Counted from the first letter of the stretch, positions 1-10,695 are shown. The stretch is DNA of 40,777 nucleotides from Nostocoides jenkinsii Ben 74 (GCF_001046875.1 NZ_HF571038.1:1162454-1203230), one strand, 5' to 3'. Notes: generated by a model from the sequence alone, not told the origin. Numbers and translations are program-made.

Positions 1-1117
<1,117 letters not shown>

Positions 1118-1118
<1 letters not shown>

Positions 1119-2290
1119 CAGGCCCGGGCCTCCTTGTGCTCGCGCATCAACGTGACGAACCGATCGAATAGATAGCCGGCGTCGTGCGGGCCGGCCGCCG
1201 CCTCGGGGTGGTACTGCACCGAAAAGGCCGGCAGGTCAAGGCATTCCAGGCCCTCGACGACGTCGTCGTTGAGATTGACATGCGAGACCCGCACCCGACC
1301 GTATGCCGCGTCCGCCGGCGCCGTCACCGGCTCACCGACGGGGGCATCCACGGCGAACCCATGGTTGTGGGCGGTCACCTCGACCTTGCCCGTGGTCAGG
1401 TCCTTGACGGGTTGGTTGATACCTCGATGGCCGTAGCGCAGTTTGTAGGTGCCGAATCCCAGTGCGCGACCGAGGATTTGGTTGCCGAAGCAGATGCCGA
1501 AGAAGGGGATGCGGGCGGCGAGCACCTCCCGCAGCACGGTCATCTCGTGCTCGGCCGTCCCCGGATCACCGGGGCCGTTGGAGAAGAAGACGCCATCCGG
1601 CTGCAGCGCGGCGATCTCGGCGAAGGTCGCGGTCGCGGGCAGGACGTGCACCTCGATGCCGCGCGCGGCCATCAGGGCCGGCGTCATCGCCTTGATCCCG
1701 AGGTCGAGCGCTGCAACGACGAACTGCTTATCTCCTTGTGCCGCAACGACATAGGGCTCGGCCGTGGAGACCTCGGGCGCCAACTGGCTGCCGCTCATGG
1801 CCGGGGTCGAGACAACGGTCGCGAGTTGGTCGGGCAGGCTCGCGGCCGCCGCGTCGCCGCTAAAGATCCCGACGCGCATGGCGCCGTGTTCGCGCAGGTG
1901 TCGGGTGAGGGCCCGCGTGTCGATGTCGCTGATCCCTACGACCCCTTGGGCGCGAAGTTCGTCGTCCAAGGATCGCCGGGAGCGCCAGTTGGACGGCCGC
2001 GGCGCGGGATCGCGCACGACGTAGCCGGACACCCAAATCTGACCGGATTCGTCGTCCTCGTCGTTCCACCCGGTGTTGCCGATGTGCGGCGCGGTCATGA
2101 TGACGATCTGGCGGTGATACGACGGGTCGGTCAGAGTCTCCTGGTAGCCCGACATTCCGGTCGAGAAGACCGCCTCCCCGACGGCGACGCCGCGTGCGCC
2201 ATACGCCCTGCCGCGGAAGCTGCGGCCGTCTTCCAGGACGAGCACGGCACTCTCCAGAGCCACGTCTTCGGGCGTGAGCTGAGTGGTCAC
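1118..2290 (-). CDS. carA: Carbamoyl-phosphate synthase small (glutaminase) subunit
   Basis: CarA hydrolyses glutamine and passes ammonia to CarB. The 390-residue product has the CarA N-terminal domain ([14 protein letters not shown], then [17 protein letters not shown]) and a class I amidotransferase domain. The nucleophile is Cys267 in GICFGNQ, and the catalytic His and Glu lie in SVQYHPEA near the C-terminus. The GTG start at 2290 is chosen because it overlaps the pyrC stop (GTGA), gives the family's usual length, and follows a GGAAGG sequence. A longer in-frame start at 2401 would add about 37 residues inside pyrC and is unlikely. The GICFGNQ variant (Asn for the more usual His) is common in actinobacteria. 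It is translationally coupled to pyrC upstream and carB downstream. Confidence 0.95.
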
Positions 2291-3579
2291 GCGTGGATCA
2301 CCTTCCGGTCGTGGGCGGTGGGCCGCCCGCGAAGAATCGTTGTATGCACGGCGCCGGTGAAGCTCATGCCGTGCCAGGGGTTGTTGCGCGAGAGTGACCA
2401 CGAAGCCGCTCGATCGACGGTCACGCGCCGAGCCGGGTCGACCAAAACGAGGTTGGCCGGCGCGCCGACGTCAAGTCCCCGACCGTGCTCGTCGAGCCCG
2501 GCGATCCGCGCCGGATTGACGGACATTCGGTGCACCAGGTCCGTCATCGTCATCCGGCCGCTGGTCACCATGAGGTCGTGGACGACGCTGAAGGCTGTCT
2601 CCAGACCGAGCATCCCGAAGGCTGCGGCCTCGAAGGTGTGCTCCTTGTCGTGGCGGGCATGCGGTGCGTGGTCCGTGGCGACGGCATCGATCGTGCCGTC
2701 CGCCAACGCCGCCCGCAAGGACTCCTGGTCCGTCGTCGGCCGCAGCGGCGGGTTGACCTTGAACGTCGGGTCGTAGCCGGCGACCAGCTCCGTACCCAAC
2801 GCGAGGTGGTGCGGGGTCACCTCGGCCGTCACGGCGATGCCCTTGGCCTTGGCCCACCGGATGATCTCGACGGACTCGGCGGTGGAGACGTGCGCGATAT
2901 GCACCCGCGATGCCGTATGGCGCGCCAACTGGACATCGCGTGCCACGATCACCGACTCCGCGGCACCGGGCCAACCCGGAAGCCCCAGGCGGCCGGACGT
3001 CTCACCCTCGTGGCAGCAGGCGGCCGGCCCGGCGAGGTTGCTGTCCTGAGCGTGCTGGGAGATCACTCCGCCGAACGGCTTGAGGTATTCCAGGGCTCGT
3101 CGCATGACCCGGGCGTCCTGGACGCAGTGCCCGTCGTCGGAGAACAGCCGAACGCGGGCCCGCGAGCGTGCCATCAGCCCGAGCTCGGCCAGTTCCTGGC
3201 CCGCCAGCGCCTTGGTGACCGCTCCGACCGGGATCACCTCGACGATCCCGACGGCCCGGCCTCGATCGAGGATCAATTCCGCCGCCTCGGCCGTATCGGT
3301 AGGCGGATCGGTGTTGGCCATGGCCAGCACCGCCGTGAAACCACCCACGGCCGCAGCGGCCGAACCACTGGCGATCGTCTCGGCGTCTTCGCGCCCCGGC
3401 TCGCGAAGGTGGGTGTGCAGGTCGACGAATCCGGGGAGGAGGTCGAGTCCGTCGGCGTCGAGACGCTCGATGCCCGCCGGAGCGTCCACCCGCCCGATCT
3501 CGACGATGGTGCCGCCCCGGATCAAGACATCGCCGGGGGTGCCGCTGAGCCGGGCGCCGGTGATGAGCAGCTCGGTCAC
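2287..3579 (-). CDS. pyrC: Dihydroorotase (class I, zinc amidohydrolase)
   Basis: It cyclises N-carbamoyl-aspartate to dihydroorotate, the third step of pyrimidine synthesis. The 430-residue protein has the amidohydrolase metal motif HTH (about residues 55-57, in [15 protein letters not shown]). Further metal and substrate segments are [18 protein letters not shown] and the late Asp motif ATDHAPH, followed by the Bacillus/actinobacterial-type [11 protein letters not shown] segment. The length fits the class I, non-E. coli form. The start ATG overlaps the pyrB stop (ATGA at 3579-3576) and the stop overlaps the carA GTG. Expression is thus probably set by the PyrR site ahead of pyrR. Confidence 0.96.
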   Translation of the reverse strand: MTELLITGARLSGTPGDVLIRGGTIVEIGRVDAPAGIERLDADGLDLLPGFVDLHTHLREPGREDAETIASGSAAAAVGGFTAVLAMANTDPPTDTAEAAELILDRGRAVGIVEVIPVGAVTKALAGQELAELGLMARSRARVRLFSDDGHCVQDARVMRRALEYLKPFGGVISQHAQDSNLAGPAACCHEGETSGRLGLPGWPGAAESVIVARDVQLARHTASRVHIAHVSTAESVEIIRWAKAKGIAVTAEVTPHHLALGTELVAGYDPTFKVNPPLRPTTDQESLRAALADGTIDAVATDHAPHARHDKEHTFEAAAFGMLGLETAFSVVHDLMVTSGRMTMTDLVHRMSVNPARIAGLDEHGRGLDVGAPANLVLVDPARRVTVDRAASWSLSRNNPWHGMSFTGAVHTTILRGRPTAHDRKVIHA

Positions 3580-4529
3580 GCCGCCGTCTCCTCGCCCGCG
3601 AGCAGGTGATAGAGCACGGCCATCCGGACGGCCAGACCGCTGGACACCTGATCGAGGATCACCGAGTTCGGCGACTCCGCGGCGTCCGCGCTGATTTCGA
3701 GGCCGCGGTTCATCGGGCCGGGGTGCATGATCAGCACGCCGTCCTTGCGCGCCCGCAGCGCCTCCACGCGCGGCCGGGTGAGGCCATAACCCACGGTGTA
3801 TTCGCGGGGCGTCGGGAAGAAGCCACCGCTCATCCGCTCGCGCTGAACCCGCAGCATCATGACCGCGTCCGGAATGTCGTCACCGGCCAAGACCGCGTCC
3901 AGGTCCCAGCCGGTGGCAAAGCCGTCCCGCTCGGCCCACGAGGCAATCCCGGCCGGCATCAGCGTCGGTGGCGCAACGACGGTGACACGCGCGCCGAGGG
4001 TCGTCAGGGTCAGGACGTTGCTGCGAAAGACCCGGCTGTGGGTGAGATCACCGACGATCACGACGTGCTTGCCGTCCAGGTCGCCCAGGCGGGATCGCAA
4101 GGTGTAGGCGTCCAGCAGCGCCTGGGTCGGGTGCTCGTGCGTCCCGTCACCGGCGTTGATCACCGAGGCGTCGACCCACCCGGCCACCTGCTGACAGGCG
4201 CCGCTCTGGTTGTGGCGGATGACCAGGGCGTCGACGGCCATGGCGTTGATGGTCTGGACGCTGTCGCGCAGGGACTCCCCCTTGGACGTCGAGGACCCCT
4301 TCGCCGAGAGGTTGATCGTGTCCGCCGACATCCACTTGCCGGCGATCTCGAAGCTGGAGCGCGTCCGCGTGGAGTCCTCGAAGAAGAAATTGATGATGGT
4401 CCGTCCGCGCAGAGTGGGCAGCTTCTTGACCTCCCGGCGCTGGACGTCGTGCATCGAGGCGGCCGTCGCCAGGATGGACTCGATGTCGGCCCGTGTCAGG
4501 TCCGCGCTGGAGACGAGATGTTTCCTCAA
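3576..4529 (-). CDS. pyrB: Aspartate carbamoyltransferase catalytic subunit
   Basis: It condenses carbamoyl phosphate with aspartate, the committed step of pyrimidine synthesis. The 317-residue protein shows the carbamoyl-phosphate loop STRTR (53-57), the SSTSKGES loop (79-86), and [13 protein letters not shown] with HPTQALLD (about 133-140). A regulatory PyrI subunit is not encoded next to it, as is usual in Gram-positive bacteria, so control should come from PyrR. The start overlaps the pyrR stop (ATGA, 4529-4526) and the stop overlaps the pyrC start, placing it second in the operon. Confidence 0.97.
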   Translation of the reverse strand: MRKHLVSSADLTRADIESILATAASMHDVQRREVKKLPTLRGRTIINFFFEDSTRTRSSFEIAGKWMSADTINLSAKGSSTSKGESLRDSVQTINAMAVDALVIRHNQSGACQQVAGWVDASVINAGDGTHEHPTQALLDAYTLRSRLGDLDGKHVVIVGDLTHSRVFRSNVLTLTTLGARVTVVAPPTLMPAGIASWAERDGFATGWDLDAVLAGDDIPDAVMMLRVQRERMSGGFFPTPREYTVGYGLTRPRVEALRARKDGVLIMHPGPMNRGLEISADAAESPNSVILDQVSSGLAVRMAVLYHLLAGEETAA

Positions 4530-5116
4530 CGCGACTCTCCTCCGGCGATATTCACGACATCGTCGATGCCGTCATGTCCGACCAGGCGGACCTGGACCTT
4601 CTCGCTGACCGATGTCGGCAGGTTCTTGCCCACGTGGTCGGCGCGGATCGGGAGCTCGCGGTGACCCCGATCGACCAGCACGGCCAGCCGCACGGCGCGC
4701 GGGCGCCCGAGGTCGGCGAGGGCATCGAGCGCGGCGCGGATGGTCCGACCGGAATAGAGGACGTCGTCCACCAGGATGACGACCTTGCCGTCGATCCCAG
4801 GGGGTGGGATGTGGGTGCGCATCGGTGCCCGCGTGGGCTGATGACGTAGGTCGTCGCGATGCATCGTGATGTCCAACGACCCGGCCGGTATGCCGCGACC
4901 CTCCACCTGCTCCAGCATCGCCGCGAGACGGTTGCCGAGCTCGACCCCCCGACTGGGTATGCCGAGAACCACCAGGTCATCCGCGCCCTTGTTGCGCTCG
5001 AGGATTTCGTGCGCCATCCGGCGCAGGCACCGTGCAATATCGGATGCCCCCATCACCGTCTTCCCGGCGGGGTCCAACGGGGGTGACGTCGGCTCGGGCA
5101 GCCCAGCGGTTGCCAT
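4526..5116 (-). CDS. pyrR: Bifunctional pyrimidine regulator / uracil phosphoribosyltransferase
   Basis: PyrR binds pyr mRNA in a UMP-dependent way and can make UMP from uracil and PRPP. The 196-residue product carries the PRPP-binding loop [14 protein letters not shown] and the [12 protein letters not shown] segment typical of PyrR. The ATG at 5116 is chosen because AAGGAG lies 6 nt upstream and the N-terminus then matches the family. The same frame stays open to 5479, but that extension is arginine/proline-rich, crosses the PyrR RNA site and is rejected. First gene of the pyr operon. The ribosome binding site forms the 3' flank of the PyrR-binding hairpin, which implies autorepression of translation. 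Confidence 0.95.
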   Translation of the reverse strand: MATAGLPEPTSPPLDPAGKTVMGASDIARCLRRMAHEILERNKGADDLVVLGIPSRGVELGNRLAAMLEQVEGRGIPAGSLDITMHRDDLRHQPTRAPMRTHIPPPGIDGKVVILVDDVLYSGRTIRAALDALADLGRPRAVRLAVLVDRGHRELPIRADHVGKNLPTSVSEKVQVRLVGHDGIDDVVNIAGGESR

Positions 5117-5121
5117 CGGCA

Positions 5122-5155
5122 GCTCCTTCCCTGCCTCACCGGACAGGTCGTTAAA
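5122..5155 (-). promoter_or_regulatory. PyrR-binding RNA element over the pyrR ribosome binding site
   Basis: On the minus strand the leader reads TTTAACGACC, then a CCTG stem arm (5147-5144), the loop TCCGGTGAGG, the CAGG arm (5133-5130), and directly AAGGAG (5128-5123) and the pyrR ATG. The TCCNGNGAGG loop on a short stem is the conserved PyrR recognition sequence. Its contact with the Shine-Dalgarno, and the lack of a terminator after it, fit the translational repression established for mycobacterial PyrR rather than Bacillus-type attenuation. Confidence 0.85.
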
Positions 5156-5267
5156 GGACGGTGACTCGCTTTGGAGCCTATCGCTCCCGCGCTGCCCACC
5201 TCGACGCGGTCCACGCTTTGCGACGTGTCCTCCACCACGAGGACTGTGTCTGTCAGCGGGTGCGCTT

Positions 5268-5273
5268 AACCTA
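5268..5273 (-). promoter_or_regulatory. Candidate -10 of the pyr operon (TAGGTT)
   Basis: TAGGTT on the minus strand fits the actinobacterial TANNNT pattern and would give a leader of about 145 nt, long enough for the PyrR site. No convincing -35 was found 16-19 nt upstream, so this is tentative. Confidence 0.3.
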
Positions 5274-5330
5274 GGTGCCGGGCGCGCTGGAACGTGCGCC
5301 AAGGGTGTGCATCTGATTGGGGACCCCGCG

Positions 5331-7238
5331 ATGCGATGTCGAAGGCTGCTGGCCGCGAGCGCCGGCCTAGCCGTGTTCGTTGGCGCACCCGTTGCCGGGT
5401 CCATCTCGGCCGGCGCCGATCCGGGGATCACTCCCCTCGCCTCGGGTGCAGATCCGTTCCGCGGCCTGCTCGCCAGCACGGCCGGCGTCGACTATGCCGC
5501 CTGGAAGCAACACGCGCTCGGCCTGGCCCGGGCCCGGGCGCAACGCGCGGACCTCGTGGGCGTGAAGGCCGCGCAGAGCCCGGGTGGCCGGCTGGCACCC
5601 CCGCTCTCCCACACCGAGCTTGAGCCACCGGGCTCCGCCGGAGCCAACGAGACCTATGCCACCGGCGAGACGATCACCGGTTTCGGCGTGTCCGGCACGA
5701 GCAACCGCGCCGTGGTCAGCGGTCACCTCGCCGACACGCGTCCCGCGGTGCGCCCGAGCCTGCGCGTCCCGGAGGACAACGGCTCGATTCCCAGGGCCAC
5801 CGACACCGGTCTCCGGGGGGGCGCCGCGATCAGGTTGCCCGGCCTGATCGGCGATGGGCCGCACGGATCCAAGGGGGACGGCTCCGGCGACTTCGATTGG
5901 TTCCGCCTCTCCGCGCGGGCCGGCGAGACGATCACTGCCGACCTGACCGGCTCGCGGGTGCCGAGCTTCGCGATGATCACGGACGCGCGCGGCAATGTGC
6001 TCTCGGTCGGGATGTCCTTCGGCGCCGACAACTTCCCGGTCACCACCGCTCGCTTCCTGACGGCGAAGGGGGGCACCTTCTTCGTCCTCATCGAGGGCAT
6101 GAGTTCCTGGCAGAACGACCCCTTCGACTCGGGATCGGGAAGCGGGGTCGGCGAGGAGGGCCGCTATCTGCTGACCCTGGGGTCCTACACCGCTGATCGC
6201 GACACCTATCTCGTGCGGCTGGCCAAAGGCGACGTGCTGGGCGCCTCCCTCTCGGGTGCGGCGCACACCCTCGGCGTGCAGCAGAGCAACCTCAGCTATA
6301 TGACCAAGACGACCGACGCCGACCTCTCCGGCTCCTACCCACCCTCCTCCCCGCTGCCCGGTGGCGGCAATGCCGCCGTGGCCTATGTGGCCGAGCGGGA
6401 CGCCGTGTATGCCGTGACGGTCGAGAACGGTGTCGGGCGCTACGACCTCGACCTTGAGGTCTATCGCCCCGGCCCGGAGACCGACGGTTCCGCGGCCGTG
6501 CAAACCGTCGTGCTGGACTTCGACGGGGCCACGGTCGACCCGGGCAAATTCGGTGGGACGCCGGGCGCGGTGAAGGCCTCCCCGTTGTCGGCGTTCCTGT
6601 CGAAGTGGGGGTTGAAGGCCAGTGACCTGCCGGCCCTCACGGACAAGATCACGCAGACGGTCACCGAGAACCTCCGCGACGACGTCATCGCCCGCGGCGG
6701 CAATCCCCGGGTTGCCTTGAAGATCGTCAACGGCCAGCGCGCCGCCGACACCTTCGGTCAGCCCAACGTCGCCAAGGCCGTCGTCGGCGGCACAGTGGCG
6801 CAGCTCGGCCTCGACACGGTCGGCATCTCGGAGTTCATTGACCCCGGCAACTTCAGCCAGGAGGACCAGGCGATCATCTTGCTCGATCACCTGAGTTCAC
6901 CGGCCATCGACGGGGACGCCTCGCTCAACACCTACCTCAAGCCCGGCAGCAACCGAGTTGCCTTCGTGGGCACCGCGATTGGCAATGTGGTCTCTCACGA
7001 GATCGGCCATTTGATCGGCAACTACCACACCGACAACAACAACCAGACGACCTCACTTATGGACGCGGGCGGAGCGGGCTTCTGGCGCCTCTTCGGCACC
7101 GGACCCGACCAGATCGGGGGCAATGCCGACGACACCGACACCGACCTCGTCACCGACCGGTTCATGCCGGACGAGCCGTTCCTCGGCTTCGAGAACACCC
7201 TCAATGTCGCCGCGTGGGGCTTCTCCGCGCGACGGTAG
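5331..7238 (+). CDS. Secreted zinc metalloprotease with PPC-like domain (metzincin-type motif)
   Basis: A 635-residue predicted exported protein. Residues 1-29 (MRCRRLLAASAGLAV...) form a signal peptide. A beta-rich region around 185-285 (GDFDWFRLSARAGETITADL) resembles the bacterial pre-peptidase C-terminal (PPC) fold. The peptidase part contains HEIGHLIGNYH with zinc ligands His556, His560 and His566 and general base Glu557. SLMDAGG, about 18 residues later, may be the Met-turn. The start ATG at 5331 is set by the signal peptide; the open frame extends upstream to 4866 but overlaps pyrR. There is only a weak Shine-Dalgarno. It is convergent with the next gene, 8 bp apart and with no visible terminator. 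Substrate unknown. An accessory gene inserted between pyrR and nusB. Confidence 0.85.
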   Translation: MRCRRLLAASAGLAVFVGAPVAGSISAGADPGITPLASGADPFRGLLASTAGVDYAAWKQHALGLARARAQRADLVGVKAAQSPGGRLAPPLSHTELEPPGSAGANETYATGETITGFGVSGTSNRAVVSGHLADTRPAVRPSLRVPEDNGSIPRATDTGLRGGAAIRLPGLIGDGPHGSKGDGSGDFDWFRLSARAGETITADLTGSRVPSFAMITDARGNVLSVGMSFGADNFPVTTARFLTAKGGTFFVLIEGMSSWQNDPFDSGSGSGVGEEGRYLLTLGSYTADRDTYLVRLAKGDVLGASLSGAAHTLGVQQSNLSYMTKTTDADLSGSYPPSSPLPGGGNAAVAYVAERDAVYAVTVENGVGRYDLDLEVYRPGPETDGSAAVQTVVLDFDGATVDPGKFGGTPGAVKASPLSAFLSKWGLKASDLPALTDKITQTVTENLRDDVIARGGNPRVALKIVNGQRAADTFGQPNVAKAVVGGTVAQLGLDTVGISEFIDPGNFSQEDQAIILLDHLSSPAIDGDASLNTYLKPGSNRVAFVGTAIGNVVSHEIGHLIGNYHTDNNNQTTSLMDAGGAGFWRLFGTGPDQIGGNADDTDTDLVTDRFMPDEPFLGFENTLNVAAWGFSARR

Positions 7239-7246
7239 CGTCCCGG

Positions 7247-9112
7247 CTAGCGTCGGCCGACCAGCTCACCCGGGGCGAATACGTCCATGATCGCGCCCGT
7301 GGCGCCCATGCTCTTGTTGGCTCCAGTCCAGCTTTGCCCACCGCGACTATCGAGCGACACAACTGAGCCACCGATGACGCGAGCGTCTCCGCCCGACGGG
7401 ACCCGGATAGCGGACCCCGCCGTCAGCCCGAAGGCGAGTTCTCGGGAGTCGGCGCGCACACCGGCATACAGACGCCCCCAGAGGTAGTCGTTGTTGAGGG
7501 TCGGGACCAGCGTCGCCGGGATGATGCCGAGACCCGGGCGCCACTTCGCCTCGCCCACTTTGAACGTCTGGACCGCGACGTCCTCGTAGTTGTCGGAGGT
7601 GGGGCGCGGTACCGGTGACCATCTGCTCCCGAGCGTCGCGGTCATCGCGCCCTGGGTGAGGACCACCGGGGCGTGCTTGGTCGCCGCGGCGGCCATGGCC
7701 CGGAAGCGGGGATCCGCCATGGCTGTGGCCAGCCGTTTCGGCGAGTTCGCAACCAGGACAACGGCATCGGCGTTGGCGACGTCGGCCGTAGACCAGCCGG
7801 GACGGCCATACGTATAGGTGTCGATCCGTCCGGACCAGCCAACCGACTTGACTTTGTCACCGACCTCGGCCGCGGTGCCCGCGTAGTCGCCGGACAGGAT
7901 CACCATCCGCGCATTGGCCGGATCCGTGGTCACACCGATGGTTTGCTTGACGAAGGCTGGGGTGACGACGTCCGGGCCGTACCCGTTCCCCCCGCCGAGG
8001 AAGAGAGTCCCCGCGTTGGCGCTGCTCGGGAAGGTGTAGGGCTGCGGTACCGAGATCGTGGGCATGGCCCCGCCCAAGGCCAGAGTCCGCTCATTGAGGT
8101 CATACCTAACCCGGTCGGTCATGAGAGAGGTGAGGATCCTGCGAGCGGACAGGTAGCCCTGATCGCCGATCCATCGATGGGTCGCCGCGAAGGTCTCGTA
8201 GTCGATGAGCGCCACGGATCCCTGACCGAACATGCCGCTGAGCGTGCGGTCACCGGTGTTGACGACTCCGGTCGCATAGTCGGTGCCGACGCCGAGCGGG
8301 CTCTTTCCGCCGAACCGCTCGTCGGCCTGGGCGATCGTCGCCAGCGTCCGCCCAAAGCGGCCGCGCTGATAGAAGTGCTGGTCATAGATCGCCTTGTGCG
8401 ACCCGAACGCCAGGCCCCGCTCCGTGTCGCCGTCGTTGCCCCACCAGATCAGCGTGGCGTCCTTCTGCAAGCCTTGGGCTGCGCCATTCGGCCCGGTGTA
8501 GCCGTTGATCATCGTCCGGGACTCGACCGCAGCCCCGGCGCTCGTCCCCGCGATCACGACCCCGGAGCGGTATGCCGCGGTCATCGACCGCTCGGCCGGC
8601 GAATTCGCGAGGACCTGCATGGCGATCCCTTGGTCGCCGCCGAGGATGTAGACCCCGTCGAGGGACGCGTCCCGCAGGGCCACCGACTGCTTCGGATTCA
8701 TCGCGTCGGCGCGATTCAGGAGAATGGACAGCTTGCCCACGCAGCGCTTGCCCGCGGGCACGACAGCCTGGCACGTCGCCGCGATCTCGGCGGTCCGCTC
8801 CTTGGCCAGGGCGATGTTTTCCGGCCGGCTGGGAAGGTCATCGCCATAGGCCGACGGCACGACGGCGATGACGACGGTGGCGTCCGGGCTGCGCTTCGCC
8901 GCGGCCGCGCCGAACGCTTCGAGCGTCTCAGGCTCGTATCCCCCACCGGTCGGCATCATCACCATCGCCGGCGCGGACTTCGGCGCGTCCGGGCCGGACG
9001 CGGCGACGGCAGAGTGGCCGGGCACGGCCAAGGCGATCAGCGCGAGACCCGCCGGTGCGAGGCGGAGGACGCGGCGGCGACGGACGGACGTGGTACCCCT
9101 TGGCTCACCCAT
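7247..9112 (-). CDS. Secreted cyanophycinase-like peptidase (S51), tandem domain, second copy degenerate
   Basis: A 621-residue exported protein with a basic N-terminus and hydrophobic stretch (about 15-38). Residues 48-345 carry the S51/cyanophycinase features: TGGGYEP, LGGDQ (157-161), the nucleophile elbow AGTSAGAAV (Ser191) and DQHFYQRGRFGR (245-254). Cyanophycinases cut multi-L-arginyl-poly-aspartate to beta-Asp-Arg. Residues about 365-600 look like a second, weaker copy: FLGGGNGYGP parallels TGGGYEP, and VVLTQGAMTATL (484-494) occupies the elbow position without the Ser. The start at 9112 is poorly supported: GGAG lies only 1 nt from the ATG. It lies 11 bp after the GNAT-Nudix stop and is probably co-transcribed with it. 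The true substrate may be another isopeptide. Confidence 0.8.
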   Translation of the reverse strand: MGEPRGTTSVRRRRVLRLAPAGLALIALAVPGHSAVAASGPDAPKSAPAMVMMPTGGGYEPETLEAFGAAAAKRSPDATVVIAVVPSAYGDDLPSRPENIALAKERTAEIAATCQAVVPAGKRCVGKLSILLNRADAMNPKQSVALRDASLDGVYILGGDQGIAMQVLANSPAERSMTAAYRSGVVIAGTSAGAAVESRTMINGYTGPNGAAQGLQKDATLIWWGNDGDTERGLAFGSHKAIYDQHFYQRGRFGRTLATIAQADERFGGKSPLGVGTDYATGVVNTGDRTLSGMFGQGSVALIDYETFAATHRWIGDQGYLSARRILTSLMTDRVRYDLNERTLALGGAMPTISVPQPYTFPSSANAGTLFLGGGNGYGPDVVTPAFVKQTIGVTTDPANARMVILSGDYAGTAAEVGDKVKSVGWSGRIDTYTYGRPGWSTADVANADAVVLVANSPKRLATAMADPRFRAMAAAATKHAPVVLTQGAMTATLGSRWSPVPRPTSDNYEDVAVQTFKVGEAKWRPGLGIIPATLVPTLNNDYLWGRLYAGVRADSRELAFGLTAGSAIRVPSGGDARVIGGSVVSLDSRGGQSWTGANKSMGATGAIMDVFAPGELVGRR

Positions 9113-9123
9113 GCTCCAAGAAC

Positions 9124-10263
9124 CTAGCGCGCGGCGGAGCCCTTTGCCCGGGGCCGGGGGCCCTCAAGATCGTGGCGGACCGGCCGGATTCTCGGGTCGG
9201 CGGTCAGCACCGCTGCCAGCGAACCCAGCGCTACCAACTCATCGACAATCGTCCGGGTCGGCGGCAGCAGCAATAGCTCTCCGGTCTCGGCCGCGCGCGC
9301 CACGTCGACGAGTCGCTCCCAGCGTGAGTCGTGCGCCTCGGAGGTCGTATGCCGCCACGTCGCCGCCGCCGCGCCCCGCACCGGCGCCACGAAGAAGTAG
9401 ACGTCGAAGCGTTTCGGCGTGTCGATCGGGGTGATCCAGTTGTCCCAGGGCACCAGCTCGGACGCGTCAACGTCCGCCGCCGCTTCCTCCCCCACCTCCC
9501 GCCGTCCCGTCGCGACGAGCGTCGCCGGTCCGCCGACGTCGGCGGCGGCGGTGTCTCGCCAGGCTGCCGTATGCCGCGCGCTCACCTCAGCCGGGAGCGG
9601 CGCCGCCGACTCCCGGTCGCCCGCGTCGATCCGGCCACCCGGGAACACGACGGCATTAGCTGCGAAATCCATTGTTGCGACGCGGTATTGGACGAATCCC
9701 TCGAGGCCACGGGGGCCGTCGCGGAGCGGGATGACGCTCACGGCGGGGATGGGTCTGGGGTCGTCGCGGAGTTCCCGAAGCATCAGGACCCGGCGCCCAC
9801 CGCGCTCAAGCGCCCGCTCGCCCATTCGCCGCTCGGCGAGGTCGGCGGGCACAGCGCCAGCCCACGGAGTGAAGCCGTGCGCGGCATACCAGCGGCCGTT
9901 CCAGGGCACGTCGGCGAAGGTGGTCAGGGTGATCACGTCGTCGCCACGATCGAGCGCGACGCCGAGAGCGGCCCGCAGCAACATCGTCCCGATCCCGTGC
10001 CGCCCGAACTCGGGCAGCACCGAGAGCTCCTCGATGTGCGAGCGACCGATCCCGTGGGTGAGGTGGACAAATCCGACGATGGGTTGGCCCACAACCAACA
10101 CCGTGCCGTCGTTGGCGCGGGCACGCCCGTCGGGCGCGGAAGGCCACCATGAGGTGTCCATCACCGAGTCGAAGCGTCGCCCCGCGCGGTCCTCCATTGC
10201 CGCCAGCGCGACCACGTCGGCATGTTCGGCGGGACGCACCGAGGTGACCCGCAACCGGCTCAC
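9124..10263 (-). CDS. GNAT acetyltransferase - Nudix hydrolase fusion
   Basis: A 379-residue two-domain protein. Residues 1-165 are a GNAT fold with the acetyl-CoA loop RHGIGTMLL (88-96). Residues 172-379 are Nudix-like: FPGGRID (207-213) and the catalytic helix REVGEEAA (255-262) are separated by about 40 residues. That is the split Nudix box seen in NUDT19-type CoA/acyl-CoA diphosphatases, not the compact MutT box. Whether both halves use CoA-type ligands is inference. The start ATG overlaps the nusB stop (ATGA, 10263-10260), so it is coupled to nusB. Confidence 0.8.
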   Translation of the reverse strand: MSRLRVTSVRPAEHADVVALAAMEDRAGRRFDSVMDTSWWPSAPDGRARANDGTVLVVGQPIVGFVHLTHGIGRSHIEELSVLPEFGRHGIGTMLLRAALGVALDRGDDVITLTTFADVPWNGRWYAAHGFTPWAGAVPADLAERRMGERALERGGRRVLMLRELRDDPRPIPAVSVIPLRDGPRGLEGFVQYRVATMDFAANAVVFPGGRIDAGDRESAAPLPAEVSARHTAAWRDTAAADVGGPATLVATGRREVGEEAAADVDASELVPWDNWITPIDTPKRFDVYFFVAPVRGAAAATWRHTTSEAHDSRWERLVDVARAAETGELLLLPPTRTIVDELVALGSLAAVLTADPRIRPVRHDLEGPRPRAKGSAAR

Positions 10264-10673
10264 GCCAGTGTCGGTTTGACCTGCGCCAGTCGCCCGAGGA
10301 GTCCGTTGATGAACTTCGGCGACTCGTCCGTAGAGAGGTCGGTGGCTAGGGCCACCGCTTCACTGATGGCGACCGCCTCGGGGACCTCCGCGCCATACAG
10401 CACCTCGAAGGCGCCGACCCGCAGGATCGCGCGATCCACCGCCGGCATCCGATCCAACGACCAGCCCTGGCTGTAGGTCGCCAACAACTCGTTGATGTCG
10501 CGCCAGTGCGCGATCACGCCCTCGACCAGGGTCGCCGTGTAGGGATTCAACGGTGCCGGCGTCGCCGGGACGGCGACCCGGTCCCGCAGCAAGTCGCCGG
10601 CGTTGACCCCGCGCGCCTCGGCCTCGAACAGCAGGTCGAGCGCGCGCTTACGCGCCTTGGTTCGAGCCGACAT
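10260..10673 (-). CDS. nusB: Transcription antitermination factor NusB
   Basis: NusB pairs with NusE (S10) on boxA RNA to support rRNA antitermination. The 137-residue all-helical protein begins MSARTKARKRALDLLFEAE and contains the conserved core DRMPAVDRAILRVGAFEVLY and EAVALATDLSTDESPKFING(L). Length and order (efp upstream, 22 bp apart) are standard for actinobacteria. Its stop overlaps the start of the GNAT-Nudix gene, which replaces the usual pyrR neighbour. Confidence 0.96.
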   Translation of the reverse strand: MSARTKARKRALDLLFEAEARGVNAGDLLRDRVAVPATPAPLNPYTATLVEGVIAHWRDINELLATYSQGWSLDRMPAVDRAILRVGAFEVLYGAEVPEAVAISEAVALATDLSTDESPKFINGLLGRLAQVKPTLA

Positions 10674-10695
10674 ACGAAATCCGTTCGGGCAGAAG

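Noticed and set aside
5117-5479. N-terminal extension of PyrR
   Set aside because: It would translate the PyrR RNA site and a low-complexity Arg/Pro stretch; ATG 5116 has a strong Shine-Dalgarno and the family N-terminus.
5367-6890. 507-residue minus-strand frame opposite the metalloprotease
   Set aside because: No signal peptide or motif; composition typical of antisense GC-rich frames.
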